NCBI GenBank assembly: GCA_002914845.1
Contig: JXTC01000165.1
Location: 370,696-434,695 of the forward strand
Direction of reading: 5' to 3'
Source of the DNA: Trema orientale
Taxonomy: Eukaryota > Streptophyta > Magnoliopsida > Rosales > Cannabaceae
DNA length: 64,000 nt
The position numbers and the translations under genes are program-made. A model generated the notes under the pieces. The model ran no database searches. It saw only the letters and a program-made list of their open reading frames with translations, and was not told the origin of the DNA. Positions 12,739 through 25,526 of the stretch are shown here, piece by piece; within the stretch, counting starts at the first letter, position 1; each line of letters opens with the position of its first letter.

Positions 12739-13322
12739 GGATTTCTAACACTTATACCTACAAAAAAACGAAAAAAAATTACAAAAATACAGAAGTCAAA
12801 CTTTTTTTCCAGTTTTTGTACGTTTTGAATTAGGAAAATATCACTTTTTAAAAAATATTTAGAAAAATACCATTTTTAAAATAATTACCGGTTATCGATT
12901 TCTGGAAACTGGTTACTGGTTACCAGTTATATACCAGTTATAAATATCCTTTGTAACTAGTTACCAATTTCCAGAAACTGGTTACGAGAAATTAGTTACT
13001 ATTTTAAAAAGGAGATGGCTATGGTAGGGGCGTCCCTACGTAGGGTCATGCCTTAATTATCGTTAGATGGGAATCTGTGGGGAATAACGGGAATCTGTGG
13101 AGAATCTATTTATATACAGATTCCCATCCAACGGTGAATAGACAGGGCCCTACGTAGGGCGCCCCTACTGTAAACGCGCCCTTTTAAAAAATGATATTTT
13201 ACTAAATATTTTTTTAAAAGTGATATTTTTCTAATACAAACCGTACCGCATTTTGAAAAATACAAAACGACCGCATTTTTCAAATTCTTTTCTTAAATAC
13301 CGTATACTTTCTAATTTCCCCC
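12739..13322. mobile_element. Mutator-like MITE that hosts a second MITE
   Basis: An 8-base duplication TTTTTATT lies at 12731-12738 and 13323-13330. The inverted arms align well, for example AAAATATCACTTTTTAAAAA near 12836 with AAAATATCACTTTTAAAAAA in the reverse of about 13235. The arms run about 150 bases. The element at 13011-13181 is inserted in it, so without that guest it would be about 400 bases long. Confidence 0.7.
13011..13181. mobile_element. Nested MITE, 171 bases, Mutator-like
   Basis: A 9-base duplication TTTTAAAAA lies at 13002-13010 and 13182-13190. The ends are inverted repeats sharing GTAGGGGCG and CCCTACGTAGGG. Inner words ATGGGAATCTGT and ACAGATTCCCAT are also inverted, so the element can fold into one long hairpin. 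It is GC-richer than its host. Confidence 0.85.
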
Positions 13323-13358
13323 TTTTTATTTTTATTCAGTTTTTTGGTAAAACAACTT

Positions 13359-13512
13359 TTTTTTTTTTTAAAAAAAAAAAGTGGGGCTTAACTAATGACC
13401 ACCACTTACTACAAATTAAAGGAAAATGACACACACACACACACTACCAAGGTTTGAACCCCTGACCCCCCCAAACACACACACACAACCCTCAAACCTT
13501 GGACCAACTGAG
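13359..13512 (-). mobile_element. tRNA-derived SINE, reversed
   Basis: A 15-base duplication TTGGTAAAACAACTT lies at 13344-13358 and 13513-13527. Read on the minus strand, the body starts CTCAGTTGGTCCAAGG (A-box-like), has GGTTCAAACC (B box of tRNA promoters), then GT repeats, and ends GGTCATTAGTTAAGCCCCAC with a T and A tail. The same family occurs at 36544-36660. Confidence 0.8.
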
Positions 13513-13573
13513 TTGGTAAAACAACTTATTTCCAATCCAAAACGAGTTTATTCTTTTATTACAATAATTTCAG

Positions 13574-14158
13574 TAGGGATGTCAACGGGGCAGGGCGGGA
13601 CCGGTTTTGTATTAACTATCCCCATCCCTGTTATTATTTCACAATACAATCCCTGCATCGTTTACTATTTAATTTATTGCGGGGCGGTTTCGGGGAATCC
13701 CCATCGGGGAACGGTTTCCCCATCGGTGTATCGGTGTCCCCATTAAGTCCGTTAAAAATTTTCTATGTTAATCCAAATCTTTAGAAGTCTAAGTATATCA
13801 AAAAAAATTGAAGTTAAATCAATAAAAACTCTAAAATAACAAATATCGTAAAATACTGAATGCGGCATATTATGAACCCTAATTGTATTAGTATATGACT
13901 ATATATATTATTAGGTTTTATTTTTTTAATTTAAAGTTGAATTATTAGTATATATAAAAATAAATTTAAAAAATAATCTATACATAATCGGGGCGGCGTC
14001 GGGGCGGGGCATTCAATCCCAAGCCCGCCCCGCCCCATAAAATATTAATCGGGGAATCCCCGCCCCATGCCCCGCACCGTTTATAACGGTGAAAACCCGC
14101 TCCGTTCGGGCCGGTGCACCACGGTGCACTGCCCCGTTCGGTGAAATTGACATCCCTA
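13574..14158. mobile_element. hAT-type MITE, GC-rich ends
   Basis: A perfect 8-base duplication AATTTCAG lies at 13566-13573 and 14159-14166, the hallmark size of hAT elements. The terminal inverted repeat is TAGGGATGTCAA. Both ends are rich in GGGGCGGGGC-like words and CGGGGAATCCCCG palindromes, while the middle is AT-rich. No transposase. It lies 147 bases past the stop codon of the kinase-less receptor gene. Confidence 0.9.
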
Positions 14159-14304
14159 AATTTCAGCAAAATGGCTCTAGTTCAAACTTAATTTTTACCA
14201 TTACAAGAAAAATAAACATAAATATCACGAACAGACTATTTATTAGGAACGTAGTGGCCACTAGCTACAAGTATAGGCATGCAAATGAGTCAATAACACG
14301 GAGA

Positions 14305-17158
14305 CTATATTAATACAAAAATCAGTAGAAACCCGCCGATCAATGATGCCACCAGTGGAACAACTACCTTGTTCTTCTCTCCGTACAAGTAGCCGGTTGA
14401 AGTCAAAGTTCGATTTCCGGTCACACTGTCATCAGTACTGTGTAACAGAATCAAGCTTAACGTTAGGTACAATACCATTAGAGGATAATGATGTGTAATA
14501 GTTCAAAGAGACTGAGCAGCTTTGAGAGATTTTCATTCTGGTTTTCTCTTTTGAAAAATGGTTTCAGGGGAAAACAGGGGAGGAGCCTACTTCTACTTAC
14601 GAGAAATCTAACGCATTCTGACTTTTATAATATTCACGAGATTATATGAAATAATACTTATGATTTATGTAAGACCTTAATGATAGACCGTTGTTCGATC
14701 TTTGGAGAAGAGCAGCTGGAACTGGACCCGTGAGGTTGTTTTCTTTCAGGTTTCTGTAAAGTGTGACAGAGCAAATATATAAGGACTATGTGATTATTTG
14801 ACACTACGTTGAATAATAAGTCACAAAATTCGAACAACTTACAGAACCGTCAAGAATGGTAGTTGAGCTAAAAATTCAGGCACTTTCCCACTTAGGCTGT
14901 TGTTTGATAAATCCCTGAAACAATTAAATTATATTAATCCAATATCTGTTCGATAGTACTTAAATTAAGAGAGGGAAGGGGTTGAGTTTTTGTTACTTGA
15001 AAATAGAAAGAGCTTCATAAGTGATTTAGATACTCACAAATATTGTAACATTGTTAGATTGGCAATGTAAGGAGCAATTTCCCCCATTAATCCACTTGAG
15101 GACAAATTCCTAATATCATGTGCCAAATATTTCTTATTAAAAGAAAGCTATATCAGGAACTCAAGTCCTTATTCACTCTTTGTTCTAATTCATGTCTAAA
15201 CAATAATTTTTATCACGTTATTTAAATATGAAAGTTACAGATTAGTATTTTAAATTTTCATCCAAATTTTAAATAGGATATGACTCCAATTCATTAATTG
15301 GACATCGATTGAGATTCAAATATCGGAGAAATGATTTGAGACGAAAAAAAATTACAATGAAAGACATACAAGGATATAATTCTAGGTGGATTATTGGCAA
15401 GGTAGCTGCAGTTAACACCATCCCACACATAAGCTTTAGGGGCACAAGGATCTCCCTGCCAATTTCTCTTCATTCCATACTCCGACTTAATATTCAGAAT
15501 AGCATCGACTTATAATATCACAATGAAAAGGAGAGGAAAAAGGAAAAAAGAAATTTCAAAGCTATATTAGAAGTAAAAAGGTATCGTATAATTGTAGTAG
15601 AACGAATGACTGTAATAGGAACATAGTAAAACAAATAGGGATCTAATAAGAGAAATATTGTATCAGAATCTATACCGTCTGTTTGATTTGTTCCCTGTTG
15701 CGAGAGCTCGTTAAGATAATAAATTTCCAAGGCATTTAGAAAGGGTGGTAGAGTTGAATTTTGGGTTTTGTTAAGCCAAATTCGAATACTTCTTTCATTG
15801 TCACGTGTGCTGCCAGATACGCTAATAGGTACTGTAGTTGTGACTAAGTACTTTGGTACAAGTGGTCCGTACGACAAATTCCCATTGAGATAGATATTGA
15901 ACTCTCTAGATTGGTTATTTTGGAGAACAAGGAGTTCGGCAAAGTGAAAATAGAAATAATATTCCAAGGTGGCATTTATGTTAGAGATGGTGATTTTCGT
16001 GTTTCCAATACTAGCGTTTGGTGAGTAAGCAGTGCCGATGACATTTGACGGTAGTTTGAAGATGTTCTGGCTAATATTCTTATCCGTCGCATTTAAACGA
16101 ATCCAGGATTCTTGGATGAACGGATACCACAATCGATCATAAACATCGTCTTTGTACCTATACGTAGGAAAATAGAGAAGTTGGTATTATTAACTTTGAT
16201 CAAATTCTTTTAACTAATTATAGTTACTGAATTATAGAGACTAATTTACACGTCAACTTGGAATTTATCCATGCGCACTTTTACAGAACAAGTTCTGATT
16301 AGTTGAAAAACAAGACAATAGACGTAATTTCATTGCAGATAACATGAAAGACTGAACAAAATTAACCACTAAAGATGGCTGACCTCATTTCTCGATTAAT
16401 TCCTGGATTCATATTATATCGCCCAACGGTTTGTAGTGCTGATCCAGGTCCGCTCGCATACGTCTCGTTGTCTGTAGGCCTTACCTCTAACACTGATATG
16501 AATGGAATCCCGTAGCCCGTATTCACTAGACAAACATCGAAATGATCCAACGTCGGAAAAAATAAGATTTCGCTCTCAACTAGGACAAAAGCAACCTGGT
16601 TTATTATTGTATCCCAATAGTTAACTCCTAGATACAAATCAAACGTTGGGGCTTGGCCTTTGTTATCGTAGTTTCCATAAAAGAACCTCGCTCGGACCAG
16701 GTACTTGGTACCTTTGCCTAGTGTAGGTTTCAGGGTGTAACAGTTTCTGGTCCCTTGAGGAAAGCTTCGGACCGTCCAAAACTGCGGCTCTAGTAATTGG
16801 TTGACCTTGTATGCATTTTGTATCTCTTTGCTTTCACCAGTTCCAGTGAAGTCTTTGTCAGAAACGTAAACAAAGCCCGTTTTCTCGTCTACATAGCTGG
16901 AGTTGGAACTCCCACAATCTATATTGAGGAAACCTAAAAATATTCCAAAGATTGGGATCATTCATGAGCTCTAAATGCTTGATAAAAATTACACTAGATA
17001 CTATACTTTCAGGCAGTACCAATGGTACAAAAGATTGAGACTAGTCAACTTTAATTACCTGTGTGATTCTGATCATTTGCCTCAACTAAATCAACAAGCA
17101 GCAATGTGGCCAAGAGGAAGTACCTAGGCGAGATCATCGTGTCCATAATCCTCTTCAT
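14305..17158 (-). CDS. Malectin-like/LRR membrane protein without a kinase
   Basis: Eight exons on the minus strand: 17158-17059, 16933-16384, 16157-15676, 15508-15370, 15109-15038, 14914-14843, 14753-14676, 14437-14305. All junctions are GT-AG and the joined length (1626 bases) is a multiple of three, giving 541 residues. Exon 1 encodes a signal peptide ending near LLVDLVEA. Exons 2-3 form a malectin-like domain with LDCG-type start (NIDCGSSNSSYVDE), RSFPQGTRNCYTL and YFYFHFAEL. Exon 4 has [17 protein letters not shown]. Exons 5-7 each carry one leucine-rich repeat. Exon 8 encodes a linker and a membrane helix (KVVVPLVASLIGGFLLIF), then stops at once. Exon phases match the paralogue at 28196-34029, in which the equivalent exon runs on into a juxtamembrane segment and kinase. 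No kinase exon is found downstream. The product should be a plasma-membrane-anchored ectodomain with almost no cytosolic tail. ATGs at 17146 and 17137 are alternative starts; a TATA-like run lies near 17190-17200. Confidence 0.85.
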
Positions 17159-17239
17159 CGTATGCATGATAGTGCATATATTAGTCTTCCTTATAAATAT
17201 AATTGCTCCTGGTAAAATAATAAAGATAACCATGAGATT

Positions 17240-19100
17240 AATTATTTAATTTATTTAAACTTGAAGCATATGTTTGTTAATGCCAATGAATCTATACAGA
17301 TTTCACTATTAATCCTTCCATCGGATTCGAAATGATCCTGACTAAAATAGAAGATAAGTACATGATAATTATAAGTGTTTCTAAGGGTGTGTTTAGTTAT
17401 AATTAAAAGTTCGTTCAATTGGACTTTAAGAAAGATCTTCTTTTTAATTAGACGAGAGCTAGGATTCGAATTAATTATGTTGAATTTAAATATATACCTG
17501 AAGAAATTAAAAATAGACATGTGCAATATAATATTGAGATTAATTTCCCGCACGCCATTAGGAGTATGCGTCAAGTTTTATATAACTGCCTATATATAAA
17601 ATATTATTGTTATTAATAGTTCTTTTTGATCAATAACTATTTCTTACCCGGCCACACATATAAGAAGAAATTAATTTAACGAAAAATTTCCAGGAAAAAT
17701 GCTGAAGACTTGTGGATATAATTTAATCATCTATCTATTACACCAGAAGACATCGTGTCTTTATTCAGTTCTCCCCCCTGATAATATATGTGCCATCTTT
17801 TTCAAGAGATGATCAATCTGATGACTCGTTCAAAGTTTAGATCATGATGAAAATACTAATTGAGTAAATGGAAGAAAAACAAAATTAGAAAGAAAATGTT
17901 CACTATATTAATACTATGAGCTTTGGACTTCAGTTGTTTAATTATGTGGGTTGAATATTAATACTGCACCTGCATCACTTGCAACTGTTTTCGGTTTTGT
18001 TTTTGTTTTCATTTTCAGGAGGATTTGACTTTGAAACCAGAATTGGTTATCCAACCAAATTAAATCTCTCATCACTTGCTCAAGACTGTAAAGTCTTAAG
18101 GCATTGGCGGGGTTTCATCTCTCCTATGGGTTAACGATGTATTGACCCTCCTCTCCAGTCTCTTTAGTATCTAGATTTACGGATGCATTGAGGGTGGTTC
18201 AAGCTCTTATGAACAACTCAGTTTATCATTTAGAATTCGGTGGGTTGTTGTTGGATTTTTTTTTTTTAGAAAAAAAAAAGGAAGAGAAAAACACAGCATT
18301 TAACCATGTGTGTAAAGCTCATAAAAGTATCGCCCATGATTTAAGTATCTAAGTTTGATTTATGAGTGAATGAGGTTATCATATTAGAAGAATTTCCTCT
18401 TCTAATTGAATATATGAATGTATATTGTTCTATTTTTTTTTTTCAATAATAGCCTATTCAATATTTTAAGGAAAAAAAATTGATCGTCACTGCTATAAAT
18501 ATATATACACGTATATATATTACGTAGGATTATCACCATTTCTTTTAAACATAATAGATAAGATTAAACTTAATAGCATTATTAGGTAAAATTTATAGCT
18601 TCGTTTAGCGTTTGTATAGTATAAGTCTATTAATTAGTACTGTATTTATTTATTTTTGAGCGAAATTCTAAATTTATTGCACTATATTAATTACTGTGAA
18701 GTAACTAGTACATATAGTGATTGATATAACAATATTGAAATTATAATCTTTTTACCACTTACCTAAAACGAATTCATATACATAAGCTCAATTTTAAATC
18801 CGCCTTAAGTAAACGATTGAGCCTATCCTAGGGATCAATTCTTTTCAACAAAATATTCAATATTTATTGCTCGATGTCGACACTGGCACAATATAATCGA
18901 TCTGAATGTAAACATACATTTCGGAGACCATCTTGGGGGATATGCTATCATAAGCGAGAGATCGCGTCATCAGTAGCAATATTATTGCTCACTAGTATTC
19001 TTCGTAATTTCCTTATATCTTCGGAAAAAAATAGTATATATTGACCTCAAAGGGTAATGATCATTGTAATTTGTATATTCTTAAATAAGAAGTAATAAGT
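17240..19100. other. Upstream region of the kinase-less receptor gene
   Basis: AT-rich, non-coding. It presumably includes the promoter of the gene at 14305-17158. No transposon ends recognised. Confidence 0.45.
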
Positions 19101-19105
19101 ACATG

Positions 19106-21022
19106 TGTCACGATCCAAAACCTGGGCTAGTAGTAGAAGGAGAATTTTACTAAAATGGGAAATTCTTTGATTTATTTTGAAAAGGCCTTAAAAGTTTTAA
19201 TTCTATAAACAATCCATTTAAATAAATTATTTGGAATTTTATCCCGTGAACCTCTCCCACAGTTTGTAGACGCTATTAAACATAGATCGAATAATAGTTA
19301 AAAAAAACATAATTCAAATTTAAGTTCAAGCATCATCATCATCCACAACAAGATTCAACTACCAAAATGACATACATAAGTTCACAGACATAATAGAAAG
19401 TAGTAATTTTGGTTCAATGTTAGTACAAAGTCCAAACAATCTAAACACTACACCAATAAGCTTCTAGCATTACCAAGACAACGAACTACGGTAAAAATAG
19501 CCTCTTAATCCTCTTGATCACCAAGATCATACTGAACACCACGTGAGGAAAGAAGGTAAGGGAATGAGCATAAAATGCTCAGTAGGAAAGCAGTTATCTC
19601 GATTGAAAATATTTTAGTGAGGAAAAGTTCCTGCATGGTTAGTTTAAATCCCAAAACATACACACAGATATATATAATCCAAACCGGCAATCCATATATA
19701 TAAAGCAGTAAAATCAAAACCATTCAATTTATATGCTTATAATACAAATCAACCCATACCCATGAGCTCTCATCCTCTCATCGGTGGAAACTCAAGATGA
19801 TGGCACTAAGTGTACCTAACAGCCAGCTTAACACCGAAGCCCATACCCAGAGGGATACCCGTGTGTCACCTACCAAACCTAGAGGGGCAACCGAATTGCC
19901 TATACTGCCAAATAGGGAGGTAATCAGAAGAAACAAACCCCGTGTGGGTTTACGGACTCTACACTAACGGTGGGGCACGCAGCGCTACAGTATAAACCCA
20001 CGATGCTAACACGATGCTCATGTATGATCCTATGACACGTGCAATACAGAACTAAAGTGTGAAAACTATCATGCTCTGGTTTTTTTTTTAATAAAATAAG
20101 CATATTAGGTTTTATAGAAAAACGAGCAGTATAACAGCCCTATTTTTGATATACCCACAAATAACCTGCACTCAGAAAATTTCCAGAGCAATACAATAAA
20201 TATAATACAATCAATTTCCATCACATATATTTAAATAGCTCAAAAATTACATTTGTCATCGTATGTTGTAGAAAATAAGTTTTATTTCAAAACAATATAA
20301 AACGGAGGTAACTGAATCCCTACCTCACTAGAATAGCTATACCATGCTATTGGATCCTCAAGGTGTCGTATAATCACTCGGAGGATTGGGAACTAATTCC
20401 AAGCCCTCGATCGTTCTATTGTGAAAAACCAACTTCTCAATGGAGCTTCGAATCCACAAACGGACTTCTTCACTGAATTCCTAGCACCCAAAATTGTTAG
20501 GTTAGACATATAACTCGTCCAATTCGGGTCTGATAGAAACGGGATTGGTGGCATGCAAAACAAGGCAAATCTTAGCCGTCCGATTTTATTTTTCGTGCTG
20601 GTCACCAAACATAGTCAATATATATATCAAACTTCTCTATTTTCTGAGTACATTCAAAAAATGATATCAGAAACACAATCTAACGACCCGATCAAAAAGT
20701 CAAATATTAAACTCAAAACACACGAAAATGGTAACTTTCAAACCGGGCAGTATGGGGTCACGAAATATATATCTTGAGGTTCCTCTCATTGAGACGAATC
20801 CAACGAGCCTAAGAACGCGAGTTGAAATGGCCTGAAATGATGCCAAAAAATCAAAATGTCTTCCGCGGCCTATTTCTTCTTTGGTGATGGCAAGCTACTC
20901 CGGCGCCTCTGCAGGTCAGTGACGAGTGTCCTAGCGGCTTGGAGAGACCTCGCCAGTATTCAAGGCAGTTGGACGATGGCCCGGCGAGATTCGATGGCCT
21001 CCTGCTCCTTCTTCAGCCGAGA

Positions 21023-21085
<63 letters not shown>

Positions 21086-24000
21086 TCGGGTGAGGACGAG
21101 AGAGAAAGTGAGGGGAAGAGTAAGGCCACGTGACTGGTATATGGGACTGTACAATTTTTTAAAAAATTGCACAATAGTCCCTCACGCTTCAAAACTCTTT
21201 CAATCCAGTCCTCAAAAATTACAGTTTAGTCCATGTTTCCAAAGAAATTTTGCAATTATATCCCTCTATTATTTAATCTAGAAATTAGTAAAATTCCCAA
21301 TTTACCCTCTTAAAATTCGAGTTTTTACATTCTCCCCTCCTTATAGGAATTTCGTCCTGAAATTCAAGTACAAGTCAAGGTTTACATCACAATACAACTT
21401 CTAACTGAAAGTTAAAACAAATGAGAGTACTTCTCGTACATCTCTGTCTCGAGTTCCCAGGTAGCCTCGTCTTCCTTATGATGTTCCCAAAGTACCTTAA
21501 TAAGTGGAATCTCTCAGTTGCAAAGTACCTTTAACTCTCTTGCCAACAAACAAGCAGGCTGCTCTTCATAGGACACAAATTCTTAGATCGGTACATGCAC
21601 ATACTGAATAATATAAGATGGGTCCAGTGTGTACTTCTTCAACATCGACACATGAAACACATTGTGCACATGATCCAACTGTAAGGGTAGATTCAAGAGA
21701 TACGCCACTGGTCCAATTCTCTCAGTGATCTCAAATGGACTAATATACCTTGGAGTAAGCATACCCTTAACTCCAAACCTTGTAACATCTTGGAATCACT
21801 TTCAAGAATATGGAATCACTAGTATCGAACTCTACCTCATACCTCTTAGAGTCAGCATAACTCTTTTGGCGACTCGGAATCTCTTTGAGTCTCTCTTGGA
21901 TGTCCTTGATCTTCTCAGTAGTTTCCTCAATCAATTCAGAGTAACGTGCCTTTCAGGTTCTGCCCAACACAAATGCGATCTACACGGCCTCCTATATAGC
22001 ACCTCATATGGAGCCACACCTACGCTGGTCTAGTAACTGTTATTTTAAGCAAATTCCACCAAAGAAAGATAATCATCCTAGTTTTCACCAAAATCTAGTA
22101 TGGAACAACGTAGCATATCCTCAAGAATCTGAATGGTCCTTTCAGATTGGCCATCTGTCTCAGGATGGTAAGCTGTACTGATATCCAACTATGTACCAAA
22201 TGCTTTATGCAAGGCCCTCCAAAACTTAGAAGTAAACTTTGGGTCTTTGTCAGAAACTATGCTTGAAGGCATATCATGCAAGTATATGATATTCTCCACA
22301 TATAGTTTATTGAGCTTAGTAAGTGGGTAGGCAATCTGGATCGATATAAAATGAGCACTTTTCATCAACCGATCGACTATCATCCAAATTGCGTCATTCT
22401 TCCTCAAGGTCTTTGGCAAACTGGTCACGAAGTCCATCGTGATCTTGTTCTACTTCCACTTTAGAATGGGTAACAGCTGAAGTAACCCTGCTGGCATCTG
22501 GTGTTCAGCCTTGACTTGCTGACAAGTTAAATACTTAGCCACAAAGGTAGCCACATCCTTCTTCATACCTTTCCACTAATACTATCTCTTCTAGTCTTGG
22601 TATATCTTATTACTACTCGGATATACTGCGAACCTTGATTTGTGAGCCTCAGTTAAAATAGTTTCTTGAAGATAAAGGTCATTAGCTACAACGAACTTCC
22701 CATTGAAAAGCAAGAACCTTTCTCTATTGATACTCCAACCATGTAACTGTTCACCATTCTGAAGCTGGTTCCAGATTGTCCTCAATTCTCTCTCTTGCCA
22801 ATGACTCTACTAGACAGTCCGGAGAAGTGATGGTGAAATCATAATGTTGCTGAGGTAAGCAACTCCTTCATTCTCGAAGTACTACAAGTTGTAGTCACCA
22901 ATCTCAACTGAGTTCTTCCAATCTTCAAACACCAGTACAGCTAGTACACCACGAGGTCTGCTATTCAGTATATAGAAAGTAGTAATCTTAGTTCAATGCT
23001 AATACAAAATTCAAATAATCCAAAACCACACCAGTAAGCTTCTAGCATTACCAAGACAACGAACTATAGTAAAGATGGCCTCTTAATCTTCTTGATCACT
23101 AAGGTCACACTAAACACCTCCTGAGGAAGGAAGGTAGGGAGTTGAGCATAAAATGCCTAATAGGAAAACAGTTACCTCGATTGAAAATATTTTAGTGAGA
23201 AAAAGTTTATACATGGTCAGTTTAAATCCCAAAACATACATATATATATAATCCAAACTGGTAATCCATATATACATATAAAGCAGTAAAATCAAAACCA
23301 TTCAATTCATACGCACATAATACAAATCAACCCATACCCATGAGCTCTCATCCTCTCATCTGTAGAAACCCAGGATGATGGCACTAAGTGTACCTAACAG
23401 CCTGCCTGACCCCGAAGCTCATATCCGGAAAGGACACCTATGTGTCGCCTACTAAACCTGGAGGGCAATTGAATTACCTATACCTGCCAAATGGAGAGGT
23501 AATTAGAAAAAACAAGTCCCGTGTGATTTTACGGACTCTACACTGATGGTGGCGTACGCAGTACCATACTGTAAACCCACGATGCTAGCACGGTACTCAT
23601 GTATGATCCTATGACACGTGTAATATAGAACTGAAGTGTGAAAACTATCGTGCTCTGATTTTTCAATAAAATAAGCATATTAGGTTTTATAGAAAAACGG
23701 GCAGCATAACAGCCCTATTTTTGATATACTCAAGAATAACATGCACTCAGAAAATTCCCAGAGCAATACAATATATATAATACATTCAATTTCCATCATA
23801 GATATTCAAATAGCTCAAAAATCATATTTGTCATCATATGTTGCAGAAAATAAGTTTTATTTCAAAATGATATAAAACGAAGGTAACTAAATCCCTACCT
23901 CACTATAATTGCGATACCAAGCTATTGGATCCTTAAGGTGTCGCTGGACAATCGCTTGGAGGGTCGGGAACCAATTCCAAGCCCTCGATCGTTCTCTTTT

Positions 24001-24885
24001 GAAAAACTAACTTCTCAACGGAGATTCAAATCTACAAACGGACTTCTTCACTGAATTCCTAGCATCCAAAATAGTTAGGTTAGATATATAATTCTTCTAA
24101 TTCGGATCCAGGCCGAAACTGGACCGGTGACATGCAAAACAAGGCAAATCGTATCTGTCCCATTTCATTTTCCATGTTGGTCACCAAACATAGTCAATAT
24201 ATATATATCAAACTTCTCTATTTTCTGAGTATATTCCAAAAATGACATCAAAAATACAATCCAAAGGTCCGACAAAAAATTCAAATCTTAAACTCAAAAT
24301 ATCTAAAAATGGCAATTTTCAAACCGGACAGTATGAGGTCACGAAATATATACCTTGAGGTTCCTCTCGACGAGACAAATCCAACGAGCTCAAGAATGCG
24401 AGCTGAAATGGCCCGAAACGACGTCGAAAAATGAAAACGTCTTCCACAGCTTGTTTCTTCTCCAGCGACGGCGAGCTGCTCCGGCGGCTCTGTAGGTTAG
24501 CGGCAAGCATCCTGGGGGCATGGGGAGGTCTTGCCGGCAATCGGGGCAACTCGACGGCGGCCCGGCGAGCTTCGGCAGCCTCCTGCTCCTCCTTCGGCCG
24601 AGATGCGAGAGAGAGACGAGAGAGAGAGAGAGAGAGAGAGATCGGGTGAGGAAGAGAGAGAAAGTAAGGGGAAGAGTGAGACCACGTGACTGGTAAATAG
24701 GACTGTGCAATTTTTAAAAAAATTGCACAATAGTCCCCCACTCTTCAAAACTTTTTCATTCCAGTCATCAAAAATTACAGTTTAGTCCCTGTTTTCGAAG
24801 AAATTTTATAATTATATCCCTCCATTATTTAATCCAAAAATTAGTAAAATTCTTAATTTACCCTCTTAATATCCGGGTTTTTATA
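19106..24885 (-). mobile_element. Ty3/Gypsy LTR retrotransposon, decayed
   Basis: Two LTR-like regions of the same sequence lie in the same direction at 19106-21330 (about 2.2 kb) and about 22972-24885 (about 1.9 kb). The outer edges carry TGTCACGATCC on the left and a TTTTTATA end on the right. Flanking 5-base words ACATG (19101-19105) and GCATG (24886-24890) match at four of five positions. Between the LTRs lie about 1.6 kb of pol on the minus strand: an integrase zinc-region piece (22785-22591) and an integrase core piece (22437-22189) with MDFVTSLPKTLRKNDAIW and IVSDKDPKFTSKFWRALH. The C-terminal end of pol abuts the left LTR. The element is incomplete with many breaks and has no gag or reverse transcriptase in view. 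In a stretch compared by eye about one base in eight to ten differs between LTRs, which suggests an age of several million years. Confidence 0.85.
21027..21085. repeat. GA microsatellite within the Gypsy LTR
   Basis: A run of about 30 GA units with few interruptions. The other LTR has a shorter GA tract near 24608-24642, so the tract length has drifted since insertion. Confidence 0.9.
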
Positions 24886-24890
24886 GCATG

Positions 24891-25521
24891 ATCCTTTATT
24901 TATTATTCGTTTAAGTCCACTATTTATTTGTCATTAAACACAAACAAAGTGACGGAAGCATGCCATCATCATCATGGTGTTTTTACTCATTCAATTCAAT
25001 TGAGCATAAAAATAATTCCATTGTGGCAACTGGAGACCAATAATTTAGTTCACTTAAATACTGATTATAGCGATTGAAAATTGTAATAATAATCTGTAGA
25101 TTTGACTTTCCAATTTGCCTGCGTTCATTTTTTTGTTAAAGAAGACAGTTAGAACGTCATTATCTGATAAACTTATTTTTTTCTTTTACAAATACGAAAA
25201 TCGCGCTATATTGTAATCGAAATATTTAGCTTAGACTGAAAAAATGTTATTTTACTCGATTGTATTTCATCACTTTAAGATGAGTTCATCTTGACTGCAT
25301 AGAGCCAGACTCCACTAATTAATTCATAATCTTCCAATTCAGTGAGACTTCTTACAGTCCAACGAAAAGCTATCATATATCATATGCGTAATCTTTGATC
25401 AGCCCTTAACTTGTTCATCCTTTTGTCTGTTGTGGTTATTGTACGTTCATATATATCTTAACATAGTTTTCCAATTCCAGGTAAGAACAATACTATTAAA
25501 ACCTTCATTATATACCGAACA
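24891..25521. other. Non-coding gap between two LTR insertions
   Basis: AT-rich; nothing recognised. Confidence 0.4.
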
Positions 25522-25526
25522 CTCAG

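Noticed and set aside
20856-21281. Open frames with RERERE-type repeats on both strands
   Set aside because: They are readings of the GA microsatellite and its neighbours inside the Gypsy LTR, not genes.
24319-24748. Several overlapping open frames of 70-140 codons
   Set aside because: They lie in the second Gypsy LTR, overlap each other on both strands, and mirror the frames in the first LTR.
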